A stretch of 27,892 bases of DNA from Rhodocyclaceae bacterium UBA5602 (GTDB taxonomy: Bacteria; Pseudomonadota; Gammaproteobacteria; Burkholderiales; Rhodocyclaceae): contig DILC01000068.1 in assembly GCA_002424865.1 (NCBI GenBank), forward strand, positions 28,064 to 55,955. Reading direction: 5' to 3'. Both the position numbers and the translations under genes were made by a program. The notes beneath the pieces are model-generated. The model was not told the origin of the DNA, searched no databases, and saw only the letters and a program-made list of their open reading frames with translations. Positions 13,797-20,934 of the stretch are shown one piece after another. Positions within the stretch are counted from its first letter, which is position 1. Every line of letters begins with the position of its first letter.

Positions 13797-15182
13797 ATGG
13801 CCACTGTTAAAACCCAATTCAAGGCGGCGGCGGTCAATCCGCTCAAGATGAGCCAGCCGCTGGGCGCCGCTTATGCCTTCATGGGCATGCACCGCTGCAT
13901 GCCGGTAATGCATGGCTCGCAAGGCTGTACTTCGTTCGGTCTGGTGCTTCTGGTGCGCCACTTCCGCGAAGCGATTCCCTTGCAGACGACAGCAATGAAT
14001 GAGGCGACCACGGTCATGGGCGGCTTTGACAACATTGAAAAAGCTGTGCTCAATATTCGCGAACGCGCCAAGCCGGATCTGATCGCCATTTGTTCAACCG
14101 GGCTCACCGAAACCAAAGGGGATGATGTCGACGGCTATCTGAAACTGGTTCAGCAGCGCCACCCCGAAACAACCGATACGGCGCTGGTTTATGTATCGAC
14201 GCCGGACTATGTTGGTGCGTTCCAGGATGGCTGGGCCAAGGCGGTGAGCGCTTTCATCAAGTCGCTGGTGGCGCCGGTTGAAGAAAAAGTGCCTACGCAA
14301 GTCAATATCCTGCCAGGCTGCCACCTGACACCGGCTGACGTTGAAGAGTTGCGCGAGATCGTCGAATCCTTTGGCCTCACGCCGTTGTTCTTGCCGGACT
14401 TGTCGCGTTCGCTGGATGGCCACATGTCCGACGAGTTCAGCCCGACCACCATGGGCGGCGCGACCCTGGCTGAGGTTCGCGAGATGGGCGCGTCAGTGGC
14501 CACCATCGCCATCGGTGAGCAAATGCGGCCATGTGCCGAACTGTTGCAGGAGCAAACGGGCATTCCATTTGTACTATTCGATCGCTTGGCCGGGCTGGAG
14601 GCCAACGACCGCCTGCTCGCCCATTTGTCCGCCATTTCCGGCGCGCCGGTGGCGCAAAAATGGCGTCGCCAGCGCAGCCAGTTGCAGGATGCCATGCTCG
14701 ACGCGCATTTCTTTTGCAGTGGCAAAAAAATCGCCATCGGCGCCGAGCCGGATTTGCTCTGGGCATTGTCCAGCCTGCTCAACGAGATGGGCTGCGACAT
14801 TGCCAGTGCGGTCACCACCACACACTCGCCCTTGCTTGAACGGATGCCGACTGCCGAAGTATTGATCGGTGACCTTGAAGACCTGGAAAAATCGGCACAG
14901 GGTTGCGATTTGCTGGTTACCCATTCCCATGGCCGCCAGGCCGCCGAGCGCTTGCATATTTCCCATTACCGCGCCGGTTTGCCGATGTTTGACCGTCTGG
15001 GCGCGGGACACAAGCTGATGGTGGGCTATCGCGGCACGCGCGACATTGTTTTTGAGGTTGGCAACCTGTTTCTCGCCGATCTGCACCACCATGAAGGCAC
15101 GCCGCAGTCTTGGCCTTTGCCTGAGGAAACACTCAAGGCGGTGGCCGATGCGGGCTGCCCTGCCACTTCATTCCACTACTAG
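13797..15182 (+). CDS. nifN: Nitrogenase FeMo-cofactor biosynthesis protein NifN
   Basis: NifN is the NifK-like partner of NifE in the cofactor-assembly scaffold. The 461-residue sequence begins with NPLKMSQPLGAAYAFMGMHRCMPVMHGSQGCTSF split over residues 14-46, in which Cys44 matches the NifK P-cluster cysteine. It continues RHFREAIPLQTTAMNEATTVMGG and ICSTGLTETKGDDVDGY, where the third cluster cysteine aligns. The C-terminal TRDIVFEVGNLFLADLHHHE is typical. The start has AAGG about nine bases upstream. It is tightly spaced between nifE and nifX (11 and 9 bases), so the three are co-translated from one message. Lengths of NifE and NifN are normal; they are separate genes, not fused. Confidence 0.97.
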   Translation: MATVKTQFKAAAVNPLKMSQPLGAAYAFMGMHRCMPVMHGSQGCTSFGLVLLVRHFREAIPLQTTAMNEATTVMGGFDNIEKAVLNIRERAKPDLIAICSTGLTETKGDDVDGYLKLVQQRHPETTDTALVYVSTPDYVGAFQDGWAKAVSAFIKSLVAPVEEKVPTQVNILPGCHLTPADVEELREIVESFGLTPLFLPDLSRSLDGHMSDEFSPTTMGGATLAEVREMGASVATIAIGEQMRPCAELLQEQTGIPFVLFDRLAGLEANDRLLAHLSAISGAPVAQKWRRQRSQLQDAMLDAHFFCSGKKIAIGAEPDLLWALSSLLNEMGCDIASAVTTTHSPLLERMPTAEVLIGDLEDLEKSAQGCDLLVTHSHGRQAAERLHISHYRAGLPMFDRLGAGHKLMVGYRGTRDIVFEVGNLFLADLHHHEGTPQSWPLPEETLKAVADAGCPATSFHY

Positions 15183-15191
15183 GAGCAGACC

Positions 15192-15611
15192 ATGAAAGTC
15201 GCTTTTTCCACCCAGGATTTACAACGTGTCGATGCCCACTTCGGCTGGGCCAAACACATCATGATTTATGACGTAAGGGCCGACGGTTATGACTTTATCG
15301 AGACCTTGACCTTTGATGGCGACCTTCAGGAAGACGGCAACGAGGACAAGCTGGCGCCCAAGATCGAAGCGATCAAGGATTGCGCCATTCTTTATGTCGC
15401 GGCGATTGGCGGTTCGGGTGCGGCGCGCGTTGTGGCCAACAAGATCCACCCGATCAAGGTGCCGCAACCGGAAGCCATCATGGACATTCTCGATAAGCTG
15501 CAAGAAGTATTCAAGGGCACGCCGCCACCCTGGTTGCGCAAGGCGCTGATGAAGGATCAGGAGCGGAGTTTTGATTTCGACGAAGAGGAAAGTGGAGTAC
15601 ACAATGGCTGA
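15192..15611 (+). CDS. nifX: Nitrogen fixation protein NifX
   Basis: NifX is a small cytoplasmic carrier that binds FeMo-cofactor precursors during transfer between NifB and NifEN. The 139-residue protein is a single dinitrogenase iron-molybdenum-cofactor-binding domain. Its N-terminus MKVAFSTQDLQRVDAHFGWA carries the conserved D-x-H-F-G segment, and ILYVAAIGGSGAARVVANK gives the central strand and loop. The C-terminus is acidic (DFDEEES). AGGAG lies six bases before the ATG. Its last eight bases overlap the start of the DUF269 gene, so translation of the two is coupled, the usual order in proteobacterial nifENX operons. Confidence 0.96.
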   Translation: MKVAFSTQDLQRVDAHFGWAKHIMIYDVRADGYDFIETLTFDGDLQEDGNEDKLAPKIEAIKDCAILYVAAIGGSGAARVVANKIHPIKVPQPEAIMDILDKLQEVFKGTPPPWLRKALMKDQERSFDFDEEESGVHNG

Positions 15612-16089
15612 AACTATGGAAGAACCCGTCGTACCGGCAACCGCACCCGCAGCGCTGGAATCCTTGTTCATCAAGGAGCTTATCAAGCAGTGGCGTGCGC
15701 AGGATACCCACGGCGCCTGGGAGGGCAAGAGCGATCTCAAATTGCTGGAGCCTTACATCATCACCAAGGAGCAGCGCCGCGAGATGCCCATCATTGGCGA
15801 CCCGGATCCCGAAGTGCTCTGGCGTCTTGAGCTGTTCTTCAACGCCGTGGGCCTGGCCATCGAGCGCAGCACTGGCGTGATGGTGAGCCCGATGATGAAA
15901 ATGAGCCATGAAGGCTTTGGCCGCCAGGTGCTGATCGCCGGCCGCCTGATCGTGGTGAACAAACAGTTGCGCGATGTTCACCGCTTTGGTTTCGAGACGC
16001 TGGAGAAGCTCGCCGCAGAAGGCGAAAAGTATGTCGCGGCGGGCATCGACATGGTGACGCAATATAAAGATGTGGCTAACTACGGCTAG
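15604..16089 (+). CDS. NifX-associated nitrogen fixation protein (DUF269 family)
   Basis: A 161-residue soluble protein of the family found immediately after nifX in Mo-nitrogenase clusters. Recognisable segments are FIKELIKQWRAQDTHGAWEGKSD, EQRREMPIIGDPDPEVLWRLELFFNA, VSPMMKMSHEGFGR and GRLIVVNKQLRDVHRFGFE. Its biochemical role is not settled; association with cofactor synthesis rests on conserved context. ATG 15604 is chosen because GGAG lies seven bases upstream and the sequence MAETMEEP follows; it overlaps the end of nifX by eight bases. The frame extends further upstream inside nifX, which is ignored. The DUF683 gene follows eight bases after the stop. Confidence 0.95.
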   Translation: MAETMEEPVVPATAPAALESLFIKELIKQWRAQDTHGAWEGKSDLKLLEPYIITKEQRREMPIIGDPDPEVLWRLELFFNAVGLAIERSTGVMVSPMMKMSHEGFGRQVLIAGRLIVVNKQLRDVHRFGFETLEKLAAEGEKYVAAGIDMVTQYKDVANYG

Positions 16090-16097
16090 GAACGACA

Positions 16098-16307
16098 ATG
16101 GAAACCGCAACCGAATCGCTGGATGAACTCAAGGCACAGGTAAAAAAGCTCTCCGCCCGGGCGATGAACCTCAAGATGGAACTGCACGATTTGTCCGAGG
16201 AGTTGCCCATCGGCTGGGAGAAAATCCCCGATGTGGCCAAGCGCGCCCATGAAGCCTTTGCTGCGCTCACCGCGCTGAGGGCGCGCATTACGGCAATGGG
16301 AGGTTAA
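16098..16307 (+). CDS. Small nif-cluster protein, CCE_0567/DUF683 family
   Basis: A 69-residue, mostly helical protein (ELKAQVKKLSARAMNLKMEL followed by HDLSEELPIGWEKI and AHEAFAALTALRARI). It matches the small metalloprotein-like family located after the DUF269 gene in many nif operons. It probably forms a helical hairpin or coiled coil; its function is unknown, and a metal-binding role has been suggested for family members. AGGA stands six bases before the start. It is separated by eight bases from the DUF269 gene and by only two from the ferredoxin gene, so it is clearly in the same operon. Confidence 0.93.
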   Translation: METATESLDELKAQVKKLSARAMNLKMELHDLSEELPIGWEKIPDVAKRAHEAFAALTALRARITAMGG

Positions 16308-16309
16308 AC

Positions 16310-16624
16310 ATGGCAACGTTCACTGTGACCCTGCCAGGGGGCAAGCTATGGACGCCGCAATATGCAGAGGCCATCAATGAAGACAAATGCATAGGCTGCG
16401 GGCGCTGCTTCAAGGTGTGTGGCCGGGACGTGCTGCAGTTGGTCGGCCTCACCGAGGATGGCGAACGCATCGCAGTGTCGGCTGACCCTGAAGATGATGA
16501 CGAAGACGAAGAGTATGAAAAGAAGGTCATGACCATCGCCAATCCAGAGAACTGCGTGGGCTGCGAGGCCTGCATGAAAATATGCCCGAAGAAGTGTTAT
16601 ACCCACACGACTGCGGAAGTTTGA
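16310..16624 (+). CDS. fdxB: Nif-specific 2[4Fe-4S] ferredoxin (ferredoxin III, FdxB type)
   Basis: A 104-residue electron carrier with two [4Fe-4S] motifs: CIGCGRCFKVC (Cys27, 30, 33, 37) and CVGCEACMKIC (Cys82, 85, 88, 92). Between them is a very acidic linker (DPEDDDEDEEYE), a hallmark of the nif-specific ferredoxin III family. The N-terminus MATFTVTLPGGKLWTPQYA is also typical. It probably serves electron supply for cofactor synthesis or nitrogenase; the exact partner is not established. GGAGG precedes the ATG and the gene begins two bases after the DUF683 stop. It is the last gene of the visible nif operon and is followed by two hairpins. Confidence 0.95.
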   Translation: MATFTVTLPGGKLWTPQYAEAINEDKCIGCGRCFKVCGRDVLQLVGLTEDGERIAVSADPEDDDEDEEYEKKVMTIANPENCVGCEACMKICPKKCYTHTTAEV

Positions 16625-16658
16625 ACTGTATTTTTGATTGGCAGTGGGGAAATGGGAG

Positions 16659-16697
16659 GCCATCCATCGCCCTGATGGATGGCGATAGTGGCTATCG
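16659..16697 (+). terminator. Two adjacent hairpins after the nif operon
   Basis: GCCATCCATC (16659-16668) pairs perfectly with GATGGATGGC (16674-16683) around a 5-base loop, about 35 bases after the ferredoxin stop codon. It abuts a second small hairpin, CGATAG-TGG-CTATCG (16683-16697). No T-run follows, so this is either a Rho-assisted terminator or an mRNA 3'-stabilising structure for the nif transcript. Confidence 0.5.
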
Positions 16698-16906
16698 TCG
16701 CGACAAGCGATGCGGTTGGATGCGCATGGATTTCGCAACGGGTGTGATGCAGGGTTTCCTTGCTTTGGAGTAGCCGCTTTTCAATGTCAAATGAGCGGGC
16801 GTCGGCTAAGTTGAGCTAAGCCCTTACTTCGCGTCCGGTTCGCTCCCCCACGGCATTCCTGCCGTTTGCCAGTCCGCAAACCCAGGTCATGATTGAAGCG
16901 CTGCCC

Positions 16907-16947
16907 GTCCTGCCCCATGGCTGCAATATGCATGGGACGTGCAGGAC
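16907..16947. repeat. Long imperfect hairpin
   Basis: GTCCTGC (16907-16913) pairs with GCAGGAC (16941-16947), and the adjoining CCCATG (16914-16919) pairs with CATGGG (16931-16936). That gives 13 bp interrupted by a four-base bulge on one side, with an 11-base loop. It could be a folded RNA or a protein site; its purpose is unknown. Confidence 0.5.
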
Positions 16948-17117
16948 GTTGTCGCACGCGCATACCGTGCTGATTTCGGTTTTTATCCTGGAAACCTCCG
17001 TTGGGCGCGTAGCGGAGTCCCCCGGCAGGGGAGGGCGCACAAGATGAAAAATTCAGTATGCGTCAGCGGTTCAACGACATTGGAAACGGCCATCCGAGGT
17101 TTCCAGGTTTATTGCTC

Positions 17118-17142
17118 GCCGTCTTTCCAGCGCCGACTTTTT
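17118..17142 (+). repeat. Dispersed motif copy 4 (intergenic)
   Basis: GCCGT, four bases (CTTT), the exact core and two more T, in the structured stretch before mraZ. Confidence 0.8.
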
Positions 17143-17158
17143 GCTGTATTCAGCGCGG

Positions 17159-17179
17159 CCCTGCAAATGGGTTGCAGGG
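17159..17179. repeat. 8-bp perfect hairpin
   Basis: CCCTGCAA (17159-17166) pairs with TTGCAGGG (17172-17179) across a five-base loop, 16 bases downstream of a dispersed-motif copy. No T-run follows. Confidence 0.45.
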
Positions 17180-17331
17180 TAATGCTGCCTGTGGCGAGGT
17201 TGAGCGCGATATTGATAAAGCACTTTCAGTATCATTTCTATTCATATTGTTTTTATTGATATTTTATGATTGGTTAAGTTTCTAAATATGACCTAAGCCC
17301 TTGTTGTGAATGAAAAAATCGCTTTTTTTGC

Positions 17332-17360
17332 TTGACCGCTAAAAAGAAGTGGCATAAAGT
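17332..17360 (+). promoter_or_regulatory. Sigma-70-like promoter of the mraZ/dcw operon
   Basis: TTGACC (17332-17337) is followed after 17 bases by TAAAGT (17355-17360), a good -35 and a fair -10 box. The MraZ-type repeats overlap the spacer and -10 and continue past the expected start site, the arrangement known for mraZ autorepression. Confidence 0.65.
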
Positions 17361-17392
17361 GGAGATTAGTGGTGAAAAGTGGGAAATTATGG
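17347..17392 (+). promoter_or_regulatory. MraZ-binding repeats (operator of the dcw operon)
   Basis: Four AGTGG units recur with exact 10-bp spacing (GTGG at 17349, 17359, 17369 and 17379), followed by a weaker fifth, ATGG at 17389. MraZ is known to bind GTGG-type direct repeats spaced 10 bp apart in front of its own gene. Overlap with the promoter predicts autorepression of mraZ and the downstream division genes. Confidence 0.82.
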
Positions 17393-17418
17393 TTAATTTC
17401 CACGCAACGGGGGTCGGA

Positions 17419-17865
17419 ATGTTTCAAGGTGCTGCGTCACTTTCTCTGGATGCCAAAGGTCGCATGGCTACGCCTGCGAAGCATCGTGACGCGCTGATCG
17501 AGGCGGGTGAAGGCAAGCTGGTGCTCACCGCGCATCCGCACCGTTGTTTGTTGCTCTATCCGCAGCCCGCGTGGGAGCCTATCCGGGCGCAGATTCTGGC
17601 CGCGCCCAGCTTGCAGGTGGAGTCCGCCATGGTGCGCCGCTTGCTGGTGGGTTTTGCTGAAGAGGTGGCGCTAGATAGCGCCGGGCGCTTGCTGATTTCC
17701 CCTTCCTTGCGTCAATACGCCGGGCTGGAAAAGGAAGTCTGGCTGGTGGGCCAGGGCAGCCATTTCGAGGTCTGGTCAGACGCTGGCTGGCGCGCCCAGC
17801 AGGACGCGATTTTCGCGCTGGGGGACAAATTGCTCCCGGCCGGTCTTGAAAATCTTGCGCTGTGA
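17419..17865 (+). CDS. mraZ: Transcriptional regulator MraZ
   Basis: MraZ is a ring-forming DNA-binding protein at the head of the dcw cluster that represses its own operon. The 148-residue protein begins MFQGAASLSLDAKGRMATPAKHRDAL and contains two SpoVT/AbrB-like half domains, each with the D-x-x-G-R signature (LDAKGRMATP and LDSAGRLLISP). The frame extends 29 codons upstream, but those codons run through the repeat operator; starting at 17419 gives the conserved MFxGxxxLxLDxKGR N-terminus. The ribosome site is poor (GGGGGTCGGA). Its stop overlaps the GTG start of rsmH. Confidence 0.96.
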   Translation: MFQGAASLSLDAKGRMATPAKHRDALIEAGEGKLVLTAHPHRCLLLYPQPAWEPIRAQILAAPSLQVESAMVRRLLVGFAEEVALDSAGRLLISPSLRQYAGLEKEVWLVGQGSHFEVWSDAGWRAQQDAIFALGDKLLPAGLENLAL

Positions 17866-18803
17866 GTACAGGCACCCACATCACGGTATTGCTCAACGAA
17901 GGGGTTGATGCTTTATCGATTCGCCCGGCTGGCATTTATGTCGATGCCACTTTTGGGCGCGGCGGGCACAGCCGGAAAATTCTTGAGGCACTTGGCCCGG
18001 ATGGGCGGTTGATTGCCTTGGATCGCGATGTGGCCGCTATCGAGGCCGGACGCGCGGTTACTGATCCGCGGTTTACGTTAGTGCATGCGCATTTCAGTCA
18101 GCTCGAAGCGGTATTGGACGGGTTGGGGGTGGCCAAGGTGGATGGCGTGCTGCTCGACATTGGGGTGTCGTCTCCGCAACTGGATACGCCCGGGCGAGGG
18201 ATGAGTTTTCGTTTTGATGCGCCGCTGGATATGCGCATGGATACGACGCAAGGGGAAACCGCCGCTGATTTTCTGGCGCGGGGGTCGCAATCTGAAATAG
18301 GGGAGGTGATAAAGAATTATGGTGAAGAACGGTTTGCTCATGCGATTGCAAAGGCGATTGTGGCTGCTCGGAGCGAGCGCCATATTACAACCACAGGAGA
18401 GCTTGCCACGCTCGTGGCGGGCGTCGTGCGCACGCGCGAACCGGGCCAGCACCCGGCGACGCGTACTTTCCAGGCGTTGCGAATCCATATCAACCGTGAG
18501 CTCGAAGAACTGGCGTTAGCGTTGCCGGGCTGCACGCGGCGCTTGAACCTGGGCGGACGCTTGGCGGTGATCAGCTTTCATTCGCTGGAGGATCGTATCG
18601 TCAAGCGCTTCATGCGCGAAGGCGCAACGCCCGTTCAGCCACCCAAGGGCGTGCCGGTGCGTGCCGCCGATTTGCCAGCGCCGACTTTGCGCTTGATCGG
18701 CAAGCCGGTTTTTCCGTCAGGCGCTGAAGTGAAAATGAATCCGCGCTCACGCAGCGCGGTGTTGCGGGTGGCAGAGATGATGGGCGAGAGGGGTGGCCGC
18801 TAA
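17862..18803 (+). CDS. rsmH: 16S rRNA (cytosine(1402)-N(4))-methyltransferase RsmH
   Basis: RsmH (MraW) methylates N4 of C1402 in the ribosomal P site using S-adenosylmethionine. The 313-aa protein shows HITVLLNEGVDAL, the SAM motif YVDATFGRGGHS (27-38), DGVLLDIGVSSPQLD, RGMSFRFDAPLDMRMD and, late, RLAVISFHSLEDRIVKRFM, all diagnostic. It starts with GTG overlapping the mraZ stop (GTGA), and its TAA overlaps the ATG of ftsL by one base. A dispersed-motif copy (18666-18688) lies inside the gene near the C-terminal third, encoding ADLPAPTL in a poorly conserved loop. Confidence 0.97.
   Translation: MSTGTHITVLLNEGVDALSIRPAGIYVDATFGRGGHSRKILEALGPDGRLIALDRDVAAIEAGRAVTDPRFTLVHAHFSQLEAVLDGLGVAKVDGVLLDIGVSSPQLDTPGRGMSFRFDAPLDMRMDTTQGETAADFLARGSQSEIGEVIKNYGEERFAHAIAKAIVAARSERHITTTGELATLVAGVVRTREPGQHPATRTFQALRIHINRELEELALALPGCTRRLNLGGRLAVISFHSLEDRIVKRFMREGATPVQPPKGVPVRAADLPAPTLRLIGKPVFPSGAEVKMNPRSRSAVLRVAEMMGERGGR
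18666..18688 (+). repeat. Dispersed motif copy 5 (inside rsmH)
   Basis: GCCGA (one change from GCCGT), four bases, then the exact core, in frame within rsmH. Confidence 0.75.
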
Positions 18804-19201
18804 TGCGCATCCCGCTCAATTTTATGCTGCTGCTCGCTGTGGTGGCCTGTGCCTTGTTGGTGGTGAATGCCAACCATCAAGCGCGCAAATTATTCATTGC
18901 CCTGGATGCTGAACGCAGGCATGCCAAGGACTTGTCGGTTGAATGGGATCAGTTGCAGCTGGAACAAAGCACCTGGGCTGACAATGCGCGAGTGGAAAAA
19001 CTGGCCAGAGACAGGCTTGGCATGAAGCGGCCGGCAGCCGGAGAAGTGATGAGCGCGGAACTTGCAACCCAGGCTGCCGCTTTAACCAAACCTTTAAATC
19101 CATCAACGCCGGCCAATCAAACCGTGCCCGTGCGTCAAGTGGCGCCAGCGCGCCAAGCGGTGAGCGCAAATCAAGCCATGCAGGCGGGGGGGGCGCGATG
19201 A
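18803..19201 (+). CDS. ftsL: Cell division protein FtsL
   Basis: FtsL is a bitopic inner-membrane divisome protein that joins FtsB and FtsQ and helps activate septal FtsWI. The 132-residue protein has a membrane segment at about residues 5-22 (LNFMLLLAVVACALLVVNA), then an alpha-helical coiled-coil region (ARKLFIALDAERRHAKDLSVEWDQLQLEQ split) and the conserved VEKLARDRLGM. After that, about 45 residues are rich in Ala, Pro, Gln and Asn with repeated VRQ/ARQ units. That is longer than many FtsL proteins and probably disordered in the periplasm. It overlaps rsmH by one base and ftsI by four. Confidence 0.92.
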   Translation: MRIPLNFMLLLAVVACALLVVNANHQARKLFIALDAERRHAKDLSVEWDQLQLEQSTWADNARVEKLARDRLGMKRPAAGEVMSAELATQAAALTKPLNPSTPANQTVPVRQVAPARQAVSANQAMQAGGAR

Positions 19202-20934
19202 AGTCGGTGCGTTTTTCCCGCAGTCCCTTGCTCTCGCAGCCTTTGCCCTTATGGCGGCGGCGCCTGGTGCTGCTGGCTCTGCTGTGCGGCTTTGTGGTGC
19301 TGATTGGACGGGCGGTTTACCTGCAAGGCATTAACAATGAATTCCTGGGCGATAAAGGTCGGGCGCGTTTTGAGCGCGTGCTGGATATTTCCGCCACGCG
19401 CGGGCGGATCACGGATCGGCATGGGGCGATTCTCGCTGTCTCAACCCCGGTCCGTTCGGTGTGGGCTATTCCTGGAGATGCGGACTTAAAGCCGAAGGAA
19501 ACCCGGGATTTGGCCGCTCTGCTGGATTTGAATGTGCAGGATTTAAATCGCAAGCTGGCTTCAGAGCGTGATTTTGTCTATCTCAAGCGCCAGCTGCCAC
19601 CGGCCGTGGCAGAGAAAGTGGATGCGCTGAAGTTGGATGGTATCCACGAAAAGACGGAATATCGCCGCTACTACCCTTCAGGCGAAGTCATGGCGCACAT
19701 GGTGGGCTTTACCGGGGTTGAAGGCGAAGGACAGGAGGGCGTTGAGCTGGCGTTTGACAAACAGCTCCTGGGTCAGCCGGGGAGTCGGCGTGTCATCAAG
19801 GATAGGCGCGGTAATGTGGTTGAAGTGGTCGGCGGAATCAATCCGCCGACCAATGGACAGGATATTGCGCTGGCACTGGACGCCGATATTCAATATCTTG
19901 CTTACACATATTTGAAGCAGGCTTTGGAAGCGCATCGTGCCAAGGCCGGTGGCGTGGTTGTGCTGGATGCGCACACGGGCGAGATTTTGGCGCTGGTCAA
20001 TTTGCCTACCTACAATCCGAATAATCGCGTGCGCCTGATGGGCGAGCAGTTGCGCAATCGCGCCCTCACCGACCGCTTTGAGCCCGGCTCGACCTTGAAG
20101 CCCTTCACCATCGCGCTGGCGCTGGATAAGGGCAAGGTGCATCCCGAAACGATGATCCAAACCGCACCGGGGCGCATGATGATCGGGTCGGCAACCATTT
20201 CGGATTCCCATGCCCATGACGCACTGACGGTAGAGCAGGTGATACAGGTCTCATCCAACGTGGGAGCGGCCAAGATCGCGCTCTCCATGCAACCGATAGA
20301 CATGTGGACGATGTTTGCCAACGCGGGTTTTGGCAAGCCGCTGCAGCTGGGCTTTCCGGGCGAGGTGGGTGGACATCTGCGGCCAGCGGCGACCTGGCGG
20401 CCGATTGAGCAGGCAACGATGTCCTACGGCCATGGGATTTCAGTCACGCTGGTGCAGTTAGCGCGCGCTTACCTGGCCTTTGCGCGCGATGGCGACTTGC
20501 CTGACTTGTCGTTGCTAAAGCAGGCCTCGGCGCCGACAGCGACTAAACAATTATTTACTGCCGATACGGCCCATGCCGTGCGCAAGATGCTCGAAATGGT
20601 GGTGCTGCCAGGCGGCACAGCCCCTAGGGCTGAGGTGAGCGGCTATCGCGTGGCAGGAAAAACCGGCACGGCGCACAAATTGGTCAATGGCCGTTATGCC
20701 AATAAATATGTGGCCTCATTCGCCGGTTTTGCGCCCGTGTCCAATCCGCGCCTGGTGATTGCCGTGATGATAGATGAGCCGTCCAATGGGCAGTATTACG
20801 GCGGGCAAGTCGCCGCGCCCGTCTTCTCGCAAATCATGGCGGGCAGCTTGCGCTCGCTTGGCGTGCCGTCTGACGCGCCATTCAAGCCCCTGAACAATGC
20901 GGCGAAAAATGAGCCTGTGCAGGAGGTCATGTGA
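19198..20934 (+). CDS. ftsI: Peptidoglycan D,D-transpeptidase FtsI (PBP3)
   Basis: FtsI cross-links septal peptidoglycan. The 578-residue protein has a cytoplasmic tail, a membrane anchor at about residues 22-42, a PBP dimerisation domain (RGRITDRHGAILA, then RYYPSGEVMAHMVGF) and a transpeptidase domain with all catalytic motifs. These are S298-T-L-K301 in FEPGSTLKPF, S352-S-N354 in QVSSNVGAAKI and K488-T-G-T491 in VAGKTGTAHKL. The start ATG overlaps the ftsL stop (ATGA); the stop overlaps the GTG of murE. Length and motif spacing are normal for betaproteobacteria. Confidence 0.98.
   Translation: MKSVRFSRSPLLSQPLPLWRRRLVLLALLCGFVVLIGRAVYLQGINNEFLGDKGRARFERVLDISATRGRITDRHGAILAVSTPVRSVWAIPGDADLKPKETRDLAALLDLNVQDLNRKLASERDFVYLKRQLPPAVAEKVDALKLDGIHEKTEYRRYYPSGEVMAHMVGFTGVEGEGQEGVELAFDKQLLGQPGSRRVIKDRRGNVVEVVGGINPPTNGQDIALALDADIQYLAYTYLKQALEAHRAKAGGVVVLDAHTGEILALVNLPTYNPNNRVRLMGEQLRNRALTDRFEPGSTLKPFTIALALDKGKVHPETMIQTAPGRMMIGSATISDSHAHDALTVEQVIQVSSNVGAAKIALSMQPIDMWTMFANAGFGKPLQLGFPGEVGGHLRPAATWRPIEQATMSYGHGISVTLVQLARAYLAFARDGDLPDLSLLKQASAPTATKQLFTADTAHAVRKMLEMVVLPGGTAPRAEVSGYRVAGKTGTAHKLVNGRYANKYVASFAGFAPVSNPRLVIAVMIDEPSNGQYYGGQVAAPVFSQIMAGSLRSLGVPSDAPFKPLNNAAKNEPVQEVM

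Larger units (their letters stand above)
16625..17331. other. Structured non-coding stretch between the nif operon and the dcw cluster
   Basis: About 700 bases with no supportable gene; the open frames here show no family resemblance and run through inverted repeats. It contains hairpins at 16659-16697, 16850-16865 (ACGGCA/TGCCGT), 16907-16947 and 17159-17179, and one dispersed-motif copy at 17118-17142. From about 17200 it becomes AT-rich, leading into the mraZ promoter. It may hold terminators, a small RNA or remnants of lost genes; I cannot tell which. Confidence 0.6.

Noticed and set aside
16939..17259. 106-codon frame before mraZ
   Set aside because: Runs through inverted repeats and a dispersed-motif copy, ends in AT-rich promoter-like DNA and matches nothing.
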